From Algihabitans albus (lineage in GTDB: Bacteria; Pseudomonadota; Alphaproteobacteria; Kiloniellales; DSM-21159): a stretch of DNA of 64,000 nt. Each line of letters begins with the position of its first letter. The stretch's first letter is position 1. Both the position numbers and the translations under genes were made by a program. This document shows, piece after piece, positions 7,702 through 15,975 of the stretch. Where the stretch lies: assembly GCF_003572205.1 (NCBI RefSeq), contig NZ_QXNY01000001.1, forward strand, positions 62,001 to 126,000. The letters are read 5' to 3'. The notes under the pieces were generated by a model. It saw only the letters and a program-made list of their open reading frames with translations. It searched no databases and was not told where the DNA came from.

Positions 7702-8970
7702 TCAGGACGCGCAGCGCAAATCGGCGGCGCGGGCATGTCCCTCCATGCCTTCCAGGCGCGAGATGCGCGCGGTCGTCGCGGCGATTTCGCGGATGCCCTG
7801 CGCCGTCCCGCGCTGCCAGGTGACGGTCTTCATGAACTTGTGGACCGACAGCCCGCCCGTGTAACGCGCGGCGCCCGAGGTCGGCAGCACGTGGTTCGGT
7901 CCGGTACATTTGTCGCCCATGGAGACGGTCGTCTCGGCCCCCAGGAACAGCGAGCCGTAGGCGCGTAGCCGGCTGAGCCACCAGTCGAGGTCGGCCGCCT
8001 GGACGTGCAGATGTTCCGGCGCATAGCTGTCGGCCGCCTGCGCCATCGCCTCGCGGTCGCTGCAGAGCAGCACTTCGGCATGGTCGCGCCAGGCCGCTTC
8101 GGCATTGGCGCCGTTCAGCTCCGGCAGGGCCTCGATCAATTCCGGCGCCCGTTGCAGCACCGCCTCGGCCAGACCGCGGTCGGTGGTGGCCAGCCAGACC
8201 GGAGAGTTGGCGCCGTGCTCGGCCTGGCTGACCAGGTCCCAGGCAACGGTTTCCGCGTCCGCCGTCTCGTCCGCCAGCACCATGGAGTCGGTCGGACCCG
8301 CCACCATGTCGATGCCGACCCGCCCGAAGAGCAGGCGCTTGGATTCCGCGACGTACTGGTTGCCCGGCCCGACCAGGATATCGGCCGGCGGCAAGCCGAA
8401 CAGGCCGAAGGCCATCGCCGCCACGCCCTGCACGCCGCCCAGGTTGAGGATCCTGTCGGCGCCGCAGAGCTTCATGGTGTAGAGGATCGCGGGCGGGATG
8501 CCGATGCCCGGCTGCGGCGGCGAACAGGCGAGAATGCGCTCGACGCCTGCGACCTTCGCCGTGGTGATGGTCATGATCGCCGAGGCGACGTGACTGTAGC
8601 GGCCGCCGGGCACGTAGCAGCCGGCGGTCTGGACGGGGATATGCTTCTGGCCTGCGAAGACGCCGGGTACGACCTCGATCTGGCATGGCGAAATGGTCGC
8701 CTTCTGCGCCTCGGCGAAACGGCGGATATTGCCGTGGGCGAAGCGGAGATCGGCCTTCAGATCTTCGGAGAGCTGAGACTCCGCCGCGGCGATCGTCTCC
8801 TCCGACACCAGGACATCGCCCTCCCAGCGGTCGAACCTCCGCGCGTAAGCCCGCGCGACCTCGTCGCCGCCCCGCTCGATTTCGTCGAGCAGGCCCTGCA
8901 CCGTCTCGCGCAGGTCGCGCTCGGCCGTCTCCGTTGGCGCCGTTGCCTTCTTGAGGTATTCGATCGTCAT
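7702..8970 (-). CDS. hpsN: HpsN-like sulfopropanediol 3-dehydrogenase (histidinol dehydrogenase family)
   Basis: A 422-residue member of the HisD superfamily. Zinc ligands and catalytic residues are in place: Q249 and H252 (SQAEHG), E319-H320 (PEHLHV), D353 (GDKCTGPNHVLPTSG) and H412 (EGMEGHARAAD). The overall sequence (N-terminal EYLKKA, AGCYVPGGRYSH, GNQYVAESKRLLFGRVGIDM) resembles HpsN, which oxidises (R)-2,3-dihydroxypropane-1-sulfonate to sulfolactate with NAD+, more than biosynthetic HisD. There are no other his genes nearby. It is the last gene of an operon with an ABC importer, a racemase, an aminotransferase and CuyA, which fits C3-sulfonate catabolism. The start at 8970 begins the conserved fold; the longer open frame upstream overlaps the permease gene and is spurious. 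Confidence 0.75.
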   Translation of the reverse strand: MTIEYLKKATAPTETAERDLRETVQGLLDEIERGGDEVARAYARRFDRWEGDVLVSEETIAAAESQLSEDLKADLRFAHGNIRRFAEAQKATISPCQIEVVPGVFAGQKHIPVQTAGCYVPGGRYSHVASAIMTITTAKVAGVERILACSPPQPGIGIPPAILYTMKLCGADRILNLGGVQGVAAMAFGLFGLPPADILVGPGNQYVAESKRLLFGRVGIDMVAGPTDSMVLADETADAETVAWDLVSQAEHGANSPVWLATTDRGLAEAVLQRAPELIEALPELNGANAEAAWRDHAEVLLCSDREAMAQAADSYAPEHLHVQAADLDWWLSRLRAYGSLFLGAETTVSMGDKCTGPNHVLPTSGAARYTGGLSVHKFMKTVTWQRGTAQGIREIAATTARISRLEGMEGHARAADLRCAS

Positions 8971-9011
8971 CGTCGGTCTTTCGTTCCGGTCTCTAAGACT
9001 GCTTTTGGGGA

Positions 9012-10574
9012 CTACTTCTGATCGGCCCGGCGAAACGCGCCCTGGACGATCCGGTCGATCACCATGGCAACGAACAGGATCGCGAAACCGCCGAGCAAAC
9101 CGGGACCCTTCGCCGCGAACTGCAGAGCTTCCAGGATCACTTGACCGAGGCCGCCGCCGCCGATCAGCGAGATGATGACCACCATCGACAGACACATCAG
9201 AATGGTCTGATTGACCCCGGTCATGATCGAGGGCAGAGCGAGCGGTAGTTCGACATCCTTGAGGATCTGCCAGCGCGACGCACCGAATGCGCTCGCCGCC
9301 TCCTTGATACTCTCCGGCACCCCGCGTATGCCGAGCGCTGTCAGACGGATCACCGGCGGCATGCCGAAGATGATGGTGGCGAGAATGCCGGGCGGATTGC
9401 CGGTCCCGAAAAACGCGATGATCGGGATCAGATAGACGAAGGCCGGCAGCGTCTGCATCAGATCCAGCACCGGCTCGGCGAAGCGATAGGCGCGTTGGGA
9501 CTTGCCGAACCAGATACCGAAGGGAATCCCGGCAATCACGCAGATGACGACCGCCGCCCCGACCAGCGCCACGGTTTCCATCGCGATTTCCCAATAGCCG
9601 AGAAAGGCGATATAGGCCAGGGCCGCGGCGGTGAAGATGGCAACGCGCGGCCCCGCCGAGCGCCAGGCGACGACGCAGATCACGGTCATCACCACCGGCC
9701 AGGGCGTGCCCATCAGGGCAAGCGAGATTGTGTCGAGAACACCGCGCACGGCCAGGACGATCGAGTCGAAAGCTCCGGCACCGCCGCGCGCCGCGGCATC
9801 GATCTGGGATTCGAGCCAGCGGGCCGAGAGCGTGTAGTGATCCGGATCGGCTGGAAAGGCCGTCAGCAAGGGCGAGACGTCTTCGACGGTGAAGCGGTAG
9901 ATCGTCAGGGGGGCGACGGCCAAGGCCAGGACGATCCCCAGAACGACGTTGCGCGGCCGCACGCCCGAGAAGACGGAGTCCGGATCGATCCGCCAACGGG
10001 TGTACTGCTTCTCGTAGGCGATGTTGGCCCAGACGCCCTGAGCCACTTTGAGCACCAGCAGTAAGACCAGACCGGTCACCAGAATGCTCATGGCATCCGC
10101 CGCCGCGGCCGCCGCCGTCTCGCGGCTGCGCTCGGCCGCGCGCAGAAGGTTGCCGGCCAAGGTCTCGAAACGGGTCGGATCCTCGCCCGCCAGCCGCGCT
10201 GCCTCGGCGCGTTCGAGGAAATCCCCTGCGCGCGCTTCTTGACGCGCCGCCTGAGCCAGGTTGTCCGCCCCCAGTTCTCCCCAGGTCCCGCGCCCGATCT
10301 GCACCCAGGCGATGATTTCCAGGATCAAAAAGCCCCAGAAGAAACCCCAGACACCGCGCCCGGCGGCCCAGATCGGGCCCAGGAGGGCGGCAGCCCAGTT
10401 GAAGGTCAGCGGAATACCCCGCGTGGTGTCGTGAATACGGTGAAAGGCGCGGGCGTAATAGGCCGTACTGCGCTCGACGAAGCTGGCGATTGAGGCGTCG
10501 AGTTCGGCGTGATCCACCTTGACGTCGGCGACGGCGGAGATGGCAGGCGGCTCCGGCGAAGTCTGGGGTTTCAT
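9012..10574 (-). CDS. proW: Glycine-betaine/proline-type ABC transporter permease with N-terminal extension
   Basis: A 520-residue membrane protein. The C-terminal third (about 300-515) is a ProW/OpuAB permease domain with the coupling motif EAASAFGASRWQILKDVELPLALPSI. The first 200 residues are additional: an amphipathic start, then two membrane segments within YYARAFHRIHDTTRGIPLTFNWAAALLGPIW and following, resembling small DUF2628-type membrane proteins, and an Ala/Glu-rich helix. Family permeases are usually near 280-350 residues, so this is an extended or fused form. It overlaps the ATPase gene by ATGA (10571-10574). It would import a betaine-like or sulfonated substrate together with the adjacent ProV and ProX proteins. 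Confidence 0.85.
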   Translation of the reverse strand: MKPQTSPEPPAISAVADVKVDHAELDASIASFVERSTAYYARAFHRIHDTTRGIPLTFNWAAALLGPIWAAGRGVWGFFWGFLILEIIAWVQIGRGTWGELGADNLAQAARQEARAGDFLERAEAARLAGEDPTRFETLAGNLLRAAERSRETAAAAAADAMSILVTGLVLLLVLKVAQGVWANIAYEKQYTRWRIDPDSVFSGVRPRNVVLGIVLALAVAPLTIYRFTVEDVSPLLTAFPADPDHYTLSARWLESQIDAAARGGAGAFDSIVLAVRGVLDTISLALMGTPWPVVMTVICVVAWRSAGPRVAIFTAAALAYIAFLGYWEIAMETVALVGAAVVICVIAGIPFGIWFGKSQRAYRFAEPVLDLMQTLPAFVYLIPIIAFFGTGNPPGILATIIFGMPPVIRLTALGIRGVPESIKEAASAFGASRWQILKDVELPLALPSIMTGVNQTILMCLSMVVIISLIGGGGLGQVILEALQFAAKGPGLLGGFAILFVAMVIDRIVQGAFRRADQK

Positions 10575-11608
10575 CCGCTTCCTCCCTGAATACCACGCAG
10601 CAAGGTGGCCTTCGTAATGACGCCGACGTCGTTGCCGCCATCGGTGACGATGACGGGAGACTCGCCGGCGACCGAGAGATCGATCAGCGTGTCGAGATCG
10701 GTGTTGCCGTCGGCCCGGGGCGCGCCGTTGAGCGCGATCCGCTCGGCCTCGGACAAGGGCTCCATGATGGTGTGCGCCCGCACCAGTTTGAGCCGGGAGA
10801 TGCCTTGCACGAACTCACGCACATAGTCGTCGGCGGGATGGGTGACGATTTCCTCGGGCGTGCCGATCTGGACGATGACGCCGTCCTTCATGATCGCGAT
10901 GCGGTCGCCGATGCGGATCGCCTCGTCGAGATCGTGGGTGATGAAAAGGGTCGTCTTCTTCAGCTGGTCCACCAGCAGCTTGAACTGGTCCTGCAACTGC
11001 AGTCGGATCAGCGGGTCGAGCGCGGAGAAGGGCTCGTCCATCAAGAGAATCTCGGGGTCGGAGGCCAAGGCCCGTGCGATCCCGACCCGCTGCTGCATTC
11101 CGCCCGAGAGCTCCTGAGGCAGCCGGTCCTCGTAGCCCTCCAGGTTCACCAGCCCGAGCGTGTGATCGGAGACCGCCCAGCGGCGCGACTTGGGCACACC
11201 CTGCACTTCCAGCGGATAGGCGACATTGTCGCGAACGGAGCGATGCGGCATCAGCGCCATATGCTGGAAAACCATGCCGATGTGCCGGGCACGCATCTCG
11301 CGCAGCGCCGGCGGCGCCATCGCGCCAACCTCCTGACCGAGCACCCTGATCGTGCCGGCACTCGGCTCGATCAAGCGGTTGACGTGGCGCACCAGCGTCG
11401 ACTTGCCGGACCCGGACAGGCCCATGATGCAGAAGATCTCACCGCGCGCGACCGAGAAGTTCGCGTCGCGCACGCCGATCACGGTCCCGAAGCGGTCGAG
11501 CGCCTCGGACTTGGAAATGCCATCGGCCTTCGCTGCGGCGATCGTCTCCGCAGCCTGAGTCCCGAATACTTTCCAAACGCCGGAAAGCTCGACAACCGGT
11601 TCCGTCAT
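10571..11608 (-). CDS. proV: Glycine-betaine/proline-type ABC transporter ATPase
   Basis: A 345-residue ATPase of the ProV/OpuAA class. It has Walker A (GLSGSGKST, about 63-71), the signature LSGGMQQR, Walker B ILLMDEPFSALDP, the H-loop FITHDLDEA, and the ProV-specific N-terminal segment before Walker A. The C-terminal tail (about 275-345) looks like a regulatory CBS region (SPVIVTDGGNDVGVITKATLL). The ATG at 11608 is preferred over the GTG at 11614 because AGGTAGGG then lies nine bases upstream. A 185-base gap separates it from proX, and its stop overlaps the permease start by ATGA. Confidence 0.9.
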   Translation of the reverse strand: MTEPVVELSGVWKVFGTQAAETIAAAKADGISKSEALDRFGTVIGVRDANFSVARGEIFCIMGLSGSGKSTLVRHVNRLIEPSAGTIRVLGQEVGAMAPPALREMRARHIGMVFQHMALMPHRSVRDNVAYPLEVQGVPKSRRWAVSDHTLGLVNLEGYEDRLPQELSGGMQQRVGIARALASDPEILLMDEPFSALDPLIRLQLQDQFKLLVDQLKKTTLFITHDLDEAIRIGDRIAIMKDGVIVQIGTPEEIVTHPADDYVREFVQGISRLKLVRAHTIMEPLSEAERIALNGAPRADGNTDLDTLIDLSVAGESPVIVTDGGNDVGVITKATLLRGIQGGSG

Positions 11609-11793
11609 ACTCACGGTCCCTACCTTTTCTGACCCTGCGAGAGTGTGACCCAGTGAAATCCTGACTCGGCGAGATCCGGACTCAGCGAGACTGCCGCACC
11701 ACGAGGCGTGCAGCCGCCGACGGAGCCGGCAGCCGCACGATCGTCACGAGGTCGAGGACTCACATGAGGTCAACGGATGACTCGGTCAGCGGA

Positions 11794-12768
11794 TCATTCG
11801 GTCAGCCAGCCGAGAACGACGTCTTCGTTCTCATCGACCCATTGACGGGCGAAGACGGCGGGGTCCATGTCCTCGAGGGTCAGGGCATACCCCATCTCGC
11901 TGAGCGCCTCCGACGGCATCTTGTAGGCGTCGAGCATGGCCGCAACCTCCGGGAATTCCTCCTGGATGCTGGCTGCGTAGTGCAGGTGGAGCGTCGCCCC
12001 CTTCCAGGCCGTCGAAGCCTCCGACTTCTCGAGCCAGGCCGGATCGTCGGTCGGCTGGATGATGGTCCAGGTGTCCGGATCGTGTTCCGGCTCCTCCAGG
12101 AAGGTCAGATCGTAGGCGACGAAGATGAAGTGCGGGTCGTAGCAGAAGCCGAGCCAGGGCTCTCCGGCATCGACGGCGGTCCCCAGCGCACCCCAGGCGA
12201 CGGTTCCGTCGTACTCCTGCAGATCCAGCACCTCGTCGTAACCGTAGGACTTGGCCCGGATGCGCTCGATGGCCGTGGAGGCCCAGCCCGGCGCACCGAT
12301 CCAGATCTCGGGCCGTCCGTTGCCGTCCTTGTCGAAGATCGCCATCTTTTCCGGATCGGTCAGATCCTCGATCGAGCGGATATCGTACTCCTCGACGACA
12401 TAGCTCGGCACGCACATCCCCTGCACGGCCTGGACCGGGTTGTCGTTCATTATAACCGACTGACTTTCCTTCACGTAGCGATCGTGCAGGTTCTGCTGGT
12501 TCGGCATCCAGACCTCGGGATGCAGATGCATCGAGCCCTGGTCCATGGCCTCGAAGATGATCGGATTGGTACCGTTCTGCAGCTGCACGTCGAGGCCGAA
12601 GTTCTCCTCGATCACGAGCTTCAAAACGTTGGCGGTCGCGCTGGCCGCAGGCCAGTTGGGAACGCCCAGAACCAGATCGGCGGCTGAAGCCCCAGGGGCG
12701 GCCGTCGACAGGGACGCCATGCTGAAAACGCCTGCCGCAAGGGCAAGACGGGTGGTTGACTTGATCAC
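11794..12768 (-). CDS. proX: Glycine-betaine/proline-type ABC substrate-binding protein
   Basis: A 324-residue periplasmic binding protein of the OpuAC/ProX family. It starts at GTG 12768, overlapping the racemase stop by GTGA and preceded by AGGGA. The signal peptide runs to about residue 29 (STAAPGASA-ADL). Family motifs include VLGVPNWPAASATANVLKLVIEE, a segment rich in Trp/Tyr (HLHPEVWMP, EIWIGAPGWAS, GEPWLGFCYDPH) and the C-terminal WVDENEDVVLGWL. Aromatic residues of this family box quaternary ammonium groups. Whether this one has been retuned for a sulfonate is not visible. It sits between the catabolic genes and its own ATPase and permease. Confidence 0.88.
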   Translation of the reverse strand: MIKSTTRLALAAGVFSMASLSTAAPGASAADLVLGVPNWPAASATANVLKLVIEENFGLDVQLQNGTNPIIFEAMDQGSMHLHPEVWMPNQQNLHDRYVKESQSVIMNDNPVQAVQGMCVPSYVVEEYDIRSIEDLTDPEKMAIFDKDGNGRPEIWIGAPGWASTAIERIRAKSYGYDEVLDLQEYDGTVAWGALGTAVDAGEPWLGFCYDPHFIFVAYDLTFLEEPEHDPDTWTIIQPTDDPAWLEKSEASTAWKGATLHLHYAASIQEEFPEVAAMLDAYKMPSEALSEMGYALTLEDMDPAVFARQWVDENEDVVLGWLTE

Positions 12769-13574
12769 GTTGCAAACTCCCTGTTCTTTCGGCCGACTGA
12801 TTTCGCTGATATCGCCGGGCCCGGCCGAAGCACGGCGTTTTGGTTCTTCCAGCCGTCGGCGATCGCCGCGGCCAGCACGTCTATCGCGTCGAGAATCGGT
12901 ACGGCCCTCGGTAGGCCATCGGCGATCACCGAAATCTCGGTGCAGGCGATGGCAAGCGCGTCGGCCCCCTCGGCGATCAGTGAGACGGAGATTTCCGCCA
13001 GAGCCGCCCGCTCGGGCGCGCCCGCGTCGCCGCGCTTGACGGCGCGGATGATCTCCATCACCTCGGCCTGCCGCTGTGGGAAAATCTCCTCGATGCCCCG
13101 GTCGGCCAGAGCCTCTCTGTAGAGACCGGTGATCTGCACCGCGGTCGAAGCGAGCATACCGACCCGCTTCGGTCTCGGCGCGAGCGCGGCGAGCCGCGCG
13201 GCCGTCAGCCCGACCATGTCGAGCAAAGGAACCTCGCCGGCCGCAGCGCGGATCTCGGGCAGGTAGGCGTGAGCCGTGTTGCAGGGCATGGCAAGCGCCG
13301 TCGCACCCATGGCGACCAGCCGTGCGGCCATCGCGGCCAGAACCGGCCCCGGGCTTTCGCCGGTTCCCTCTATCAGCGCCTTGATGCGCGAGGGAACCTG
13401 ACTGTTGCAGTCGACCAGCAGCGGCACGTGATCGCTGTCGTCCTGCGCCGGCGTCGCGGCGAGCACGCGCGACATCAGCAGGACGGTGGCCTCGGGCCCC
13501 ATGCCGCCGAGAATACCGACTGGAGACTTGCTGGCCGGCGACTGAGCGGCGACAGGGAACGACGGCTTGTCCAT
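12765..13574 (-). CDS. Aspartate/glutamate racemase family protein, possible cysteate racemase
   Basis: A 269-residue cofactor-independent racemase. It has GILGGMGPEAT near the N-terminus and both catalytic cysteines: C98 in MPCNTAH and C211 in ACTEI. The start at 13574 overlaps the aminotransferase stop by one base (TGATG), and its own stop overlaps proX (GTGA), so it is tightly coupled in the operon. Aspartate racemases act on acidic amino acids. Cysteate is the sulfonate analogue of aspartate, and the operon also encodes a CuyA-like cysteate lyase, so cysteate racemisation is a reasonable inference. A hydantoin-racemase-like or maleate-isomerase-like role is less likely given the motifs. 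Confidence 0.78.
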   Translation of the reverse strand: MDKPSFPVAAQSPASKSPVGILGGMGPEATVLLMSRVLAATPAQDDSDHVPLLVDCNSQVPSRIKALIEGTGESPGPVLAAMAARLVAMGATALAMPCNTAHAYLPEIRAAAGEVPLLDMVGLTAARLAALAPRPKRVGMLASTAVQITGLYREALADRGIEEIFPQRQAEVMEIIRAVKRGDAGAPERAALAEISVSLIAEGADALAIACTEISVIADGLPRAVPILDAIDVLAAAIADGWKNQNAVLRPGPAISAKSVGRKNREFAT

Positions 13575-14806
13575 CAAGCCGCGCTCCTGTCCGCAAGCGT
13601 CTGAGCGCAGGTGGCGATGATATCGCCGATCTGCGCGCAGTCTTCGAGCGAGAAGGTCAAGGGAATGCGCATGTCGAAGAGCCCGGAGAGGACGGCATCC
13701 GTCTGCGGCAGCGACTGCGGCTCGAGGTAGCGCCAACTCTTATGGGTGCTGGTGAAGGCCACCGGCTCCTCGTCGCCGAACCACTTCAACTCCACGCCGA
13801 GCGCCCCGGTGGCGGCGAGAAAGGTGCGCGCCGCCGCTTCCGAAATGCCCGGAACGAGAAACTGGATCGAGCTGCCGACGTAGCGCTCCTCGGGCGGGCG
13901 GACCGGGACCTCCAGACTGTTGACGCTGCGCAGTTTGCGCTCGACCGCGCGGTAGCGCTCGTTCCAGCGCGCGCAGTTGGCATCCAGACCGGCGAGCTGC
14001 GGCCGCAAGACCGCGGCACGCAGATTGTCCATCCGTCCGGACCAGTTCGGCGTCTCCAGGCGAACATCGGCGAAGGCCTCCGGCCCCGGCGCGGCGCCAT
14101 GCCGTTCGTACTGCATGTAGGACCCGGACAGCACGATGGCGCGGGCCATGAAGTCTGGATCGTCGGAGGTCAGAAACCCGCCTTCGCCCGAGTTCAGATG
14201 TTTGTAGGTCTGGGTGCTGAAGCACCCGGCCAAGCCGAAGTTTCCGCTGTTGCGACCGCGCCACTGCGCACCCATCGTGTGGGCGCAGTCCTCGATCACG
14301 GTGACCCCATGAGCTTCGGCGAAGGCCATAAGCCGGTCCATGTCGGCCAGATGGCCGCGCATATGAGACAGCAACAGGAAACGCGCGCCGCTGTCCGCGT
14401 GTTTACGCGCGAGGTCATCGAGATCGAGGACCAGGTCCCGCGTGATCTCCACGAAGACCGGCGCTCCGCCGGCATTGACGATGGCCCCCGGCACGGGCGC
14501 CAGGGTGAAGGCGTTGGTGAGCACCGCTTCGCCAGCCCGCAGTCCGGCCGCTTTCAGCGCGATCTGCATGGCATAACCGCCGGACGCGCAGGCCAGGCAG
14601 TAGCGGCTGCCCTGATAGTCGGCATAGTCGCGCTCGAGACGCGATGCTTCCGACAGCTCGTCGCCGAGCGTATTGTAGCGATGCAGCCGACCGGACCGGA
14701 GGACCTCGACCGCGGCCGCGATGGCCTCTTCACCAATCGGCTCTTGCTGGGTGAAGCTACCGGTAAAGGCTCCCGGAGCGCCCTGTGGCAAGTGTCGAGA
14801 GGACAT
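13574..14806 (-). CDS. DegT/DnrJ/EryC1/StrS family PLP aminotransferase
   Basis: A 410-residue fold-type I PLP enzyme of the DegT family. It has the Schiff-base lysine K202 in STQTYKHLNSGEGGFL, D173 in EDCAHTMGA and the Gly-rich TGSF/SGGYAMQ region. It is well preserved and of normal family length. The start at 14806 has AAGGCGGGG upstream. Most DegT enzymes transaminate keto-sugars. Here it sits 20 bases after cuyA and overlaps the racemase, with no sugar-biosynthesis genes near. It may therefore aminate or deaminate a C3-sulfonate intermediate such as sulfopyruvate/cysteate, or the imported substrate itself. That substrate is inferred from context only. Confidence 0.8.
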   Translation of the reverse strand: MSSRHLPQGAPGAFTGSFTQQEPIGEEAIAAAVEVLRSGRLHRYNTLGDELSEASRLERDYADYQGSRYCLACASGGYAMQIALKAAGLRAGEAVLTNAFTLAPVPGAIVNAGGAPVFVEITRDLVLDLDDLARKHADSGARFLLLSHMRGHLADMDRLMAFAEAHGVTVIEDCAHTMGAQWRGRNSGNFGLAGCFSTQTYKHLNSGEGGFLTSDDPDFMARAIVLSGSYMQYERHGAAPGPEAFADVRLETPNWSGRMDNLRAAVLRPQLAGLDANCARWNERYRAVERKLRSVNSLEVPVRPPEERYVGSSIQFLVPGISEAAARTFLAATGALGVELKWFGDEEPVAFTSTHKSWRYLEPQSLPQTDAVLSGLFDMRIPLTFSLEDCAQIGDIIATCAQTLADRSAA

Positions 14807-14826
14807 CGCCCCGCCTTCCTTCGCCG

Positions 14827-15855
14827 CTACTGCGCCGCGATCGGCTCGGACAGCGGTGCGTAATCGAACGCCATCGTATAACCGAACAACGCGGCTGATC
14901 CCCCAGTATGCAGGAAGACGATGCGTTCGCCTTGTTCAAAATGCCCCTTGCGGATGAGATCTATGAGACCGGCTGCACCTTTAGCGGAATAAACCGGGTC
15001 GAGCAGGATGCCCTCGAGCTGGGCGAACATCTCGATGGCCTCGATCGTCCCGGGGGTCGGAATGCCGTAGCCCTCGCCCACGTAATCGGTGTTGGCCACG
15101 ACGTCCTCGCGCGTCACGACGCCCGAACAGCCGAGTTTTTCGGCCGTCGCCGCCGCCAGCTTATAGACGTTCTCCTCCTGCTTGGGCTTGGGCGCGCGCA
15201 CCCCGATCCCGAGCAGGGGAATGTTCGCGTTCATCGCCTTCAGGCCGACCACCAGGCCCGCCTGCGTTCCCGCGCTGCCGGTGGCGTGAACCAGCCGGTC
15301 GATCCGCAGCCCGCGCTCGTTGGCCTGGTTGACCAGCTCGAGCGCGCAGTTGACGTAGCCGAGCGCGCCCGTCGGATTCGAACCGCCGCCCGGAATCGCG
15401 TAGACCTTGCGGCCGCCTGCGCGCAGTTGATCGGCCACGGCCTCCATCTCCGCCTGCATGTCGAGACCCGAAGGGCGCTTTTCGGCGGTCGCGCCATGCA
15501 GGTAATCCAGGAAGACGTTGCCGTTCTCTCGGTAATTGCTGTCCTCGTAGCCGGTGCGGTCCTCGAGCAGGATGTGGCAGTCCAGGCCGAGTTTGGCCGC
15601 GAAGGCCGCGGTCTGGCGGGCATGGTTCGACTGAGTCGCGCCCTGGGTCACCACCATGTCGGCACCCTCGGCCTCGGCCTCGGCCATCAGGAATTCGAGC
15701 TTGCGCGTCTTGTTGCCGCCGGTGGAAAGACCCGTGCAGTCGTCCCGCTTGATCCAGAGTTCCGGGCCGCCGAGTTCCTTGGACAGGCGGTCCATCCGCT
15801 CCAGCGGCGTCGGCAGATGCGCCAGATGGATGCGCGGGAAGCGGGCAAGATGCAT
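14827..15855 (-). CDS. cuyA: CuyA-like L-cysteate sulfo-lyase (D-cysteine desulfhydrase family)
   Basis: A 342-residue fold-type II PLP enzyme of the ACC deaminase/D-cysteine desulfhydrase group. The PLP lysine K49 is in [13 protein letters not shown]. Other conserved parts are [21 protein letters not shown], the phosphate-binding [20 protein letters not shown] and the C-terminal [13 protein letters not shown]. The sequence resembles CuyA, which splits cysteate into pyruvate, ammonium and sulfite, more than generic DcyD. It is the first gene of the operon, with AAAGG before the ATG at 15855, and diverges from a LysR gene. D-cysteine desulfhydrase activity is the main alternative, but hpsN and a racemase downstream favour sulfonate use. 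Confidence 0.75.
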   Translation of the reverse strand: MHLARFPRIHLAHLPTPLERMDRLSKELGGPELWIKRDDCTGLSTGGNKTRKLEFLMAEAEAEGADMVVTQGATQSNHARQTAAFAAKLGLDCHILLEDRTGYEDSNYRENGNVFLDYLHGATAEKRPSGLDMQAEMEAVADQLRAGGRKVYAIPGGGSNPTGALGYVNCALELVNQANERGLRIDRLVHATGSAGTQAGLVVGLKAMNANIPLLGIGVRAPKPKQEENVYKLAAATAEKLGCSGVVTREDVVANTDYVGEGYGIPTPGTIEAIEMFAQLEGILLDPVYSAKGAAGLIDLIRKGHFEQGERIVFLHTGGSAALFGYTMAFDYAPLSEPIAAQ

Positions 15856-15886
15856 GAGGTGGACCTTTCGTGCGGCGCGAAGTGAT

Positions 15887-15926
15887 GCAAAAACCGATCT
15901 TTGCGTGATCCAATCCTTTGCGCAAA
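15887..15926. promoter_or_regulatory. Candidate LysR operator with TTTGC/GCAAA half-sites
   Basis: The 120-base gap between cuyA and the LysR gene holds GCAAA (15887-15891), eight bases, TTTGC (15900-15904), and then the palindrome TTTGCGCAAA (15917-15926). Repeated half-sites in a divergent LysR intergenic region are the usual layout for the regulator's own binding sites. An AT-rich stretch follows toward the lysR start. Confidence 0.5.
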
Positions 15927-15975
15927 TGCCAATTTTTCGTAATAATATGCTTACATTGCATATTGTGAGAGCATC

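Noticed and set aside
7702-8970. Histidinol dehydrogenase for histidine biosynthesis
   Set aside because: No his genes nearby; the operon context and overall sequence fit HpsN better. Catalytic residues alone cannot separate the two.
7702-10641. A very long open frame joining the HisD-like gene to upstream sequence
   Set aside because: The upstream two thirds overlaps the permease gene in another frame and has no family similarity; the dehydrogenase fold starts at 8970.
11609-11793. A regulatory hairpin between proX and proV
   Set aside because: Short imperfect repeats (GACTCGGCGAG and GACTCAGCGAG) are visible, but no stable stem-loop could be drawn with confidence.
14827-15855. ACC deaminase
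   Set aside because: The [10 protein letters not shown] and [13 protein letters not shown] patterns fit the DcyD/CuyA group, and the operon is sulfonate-related.
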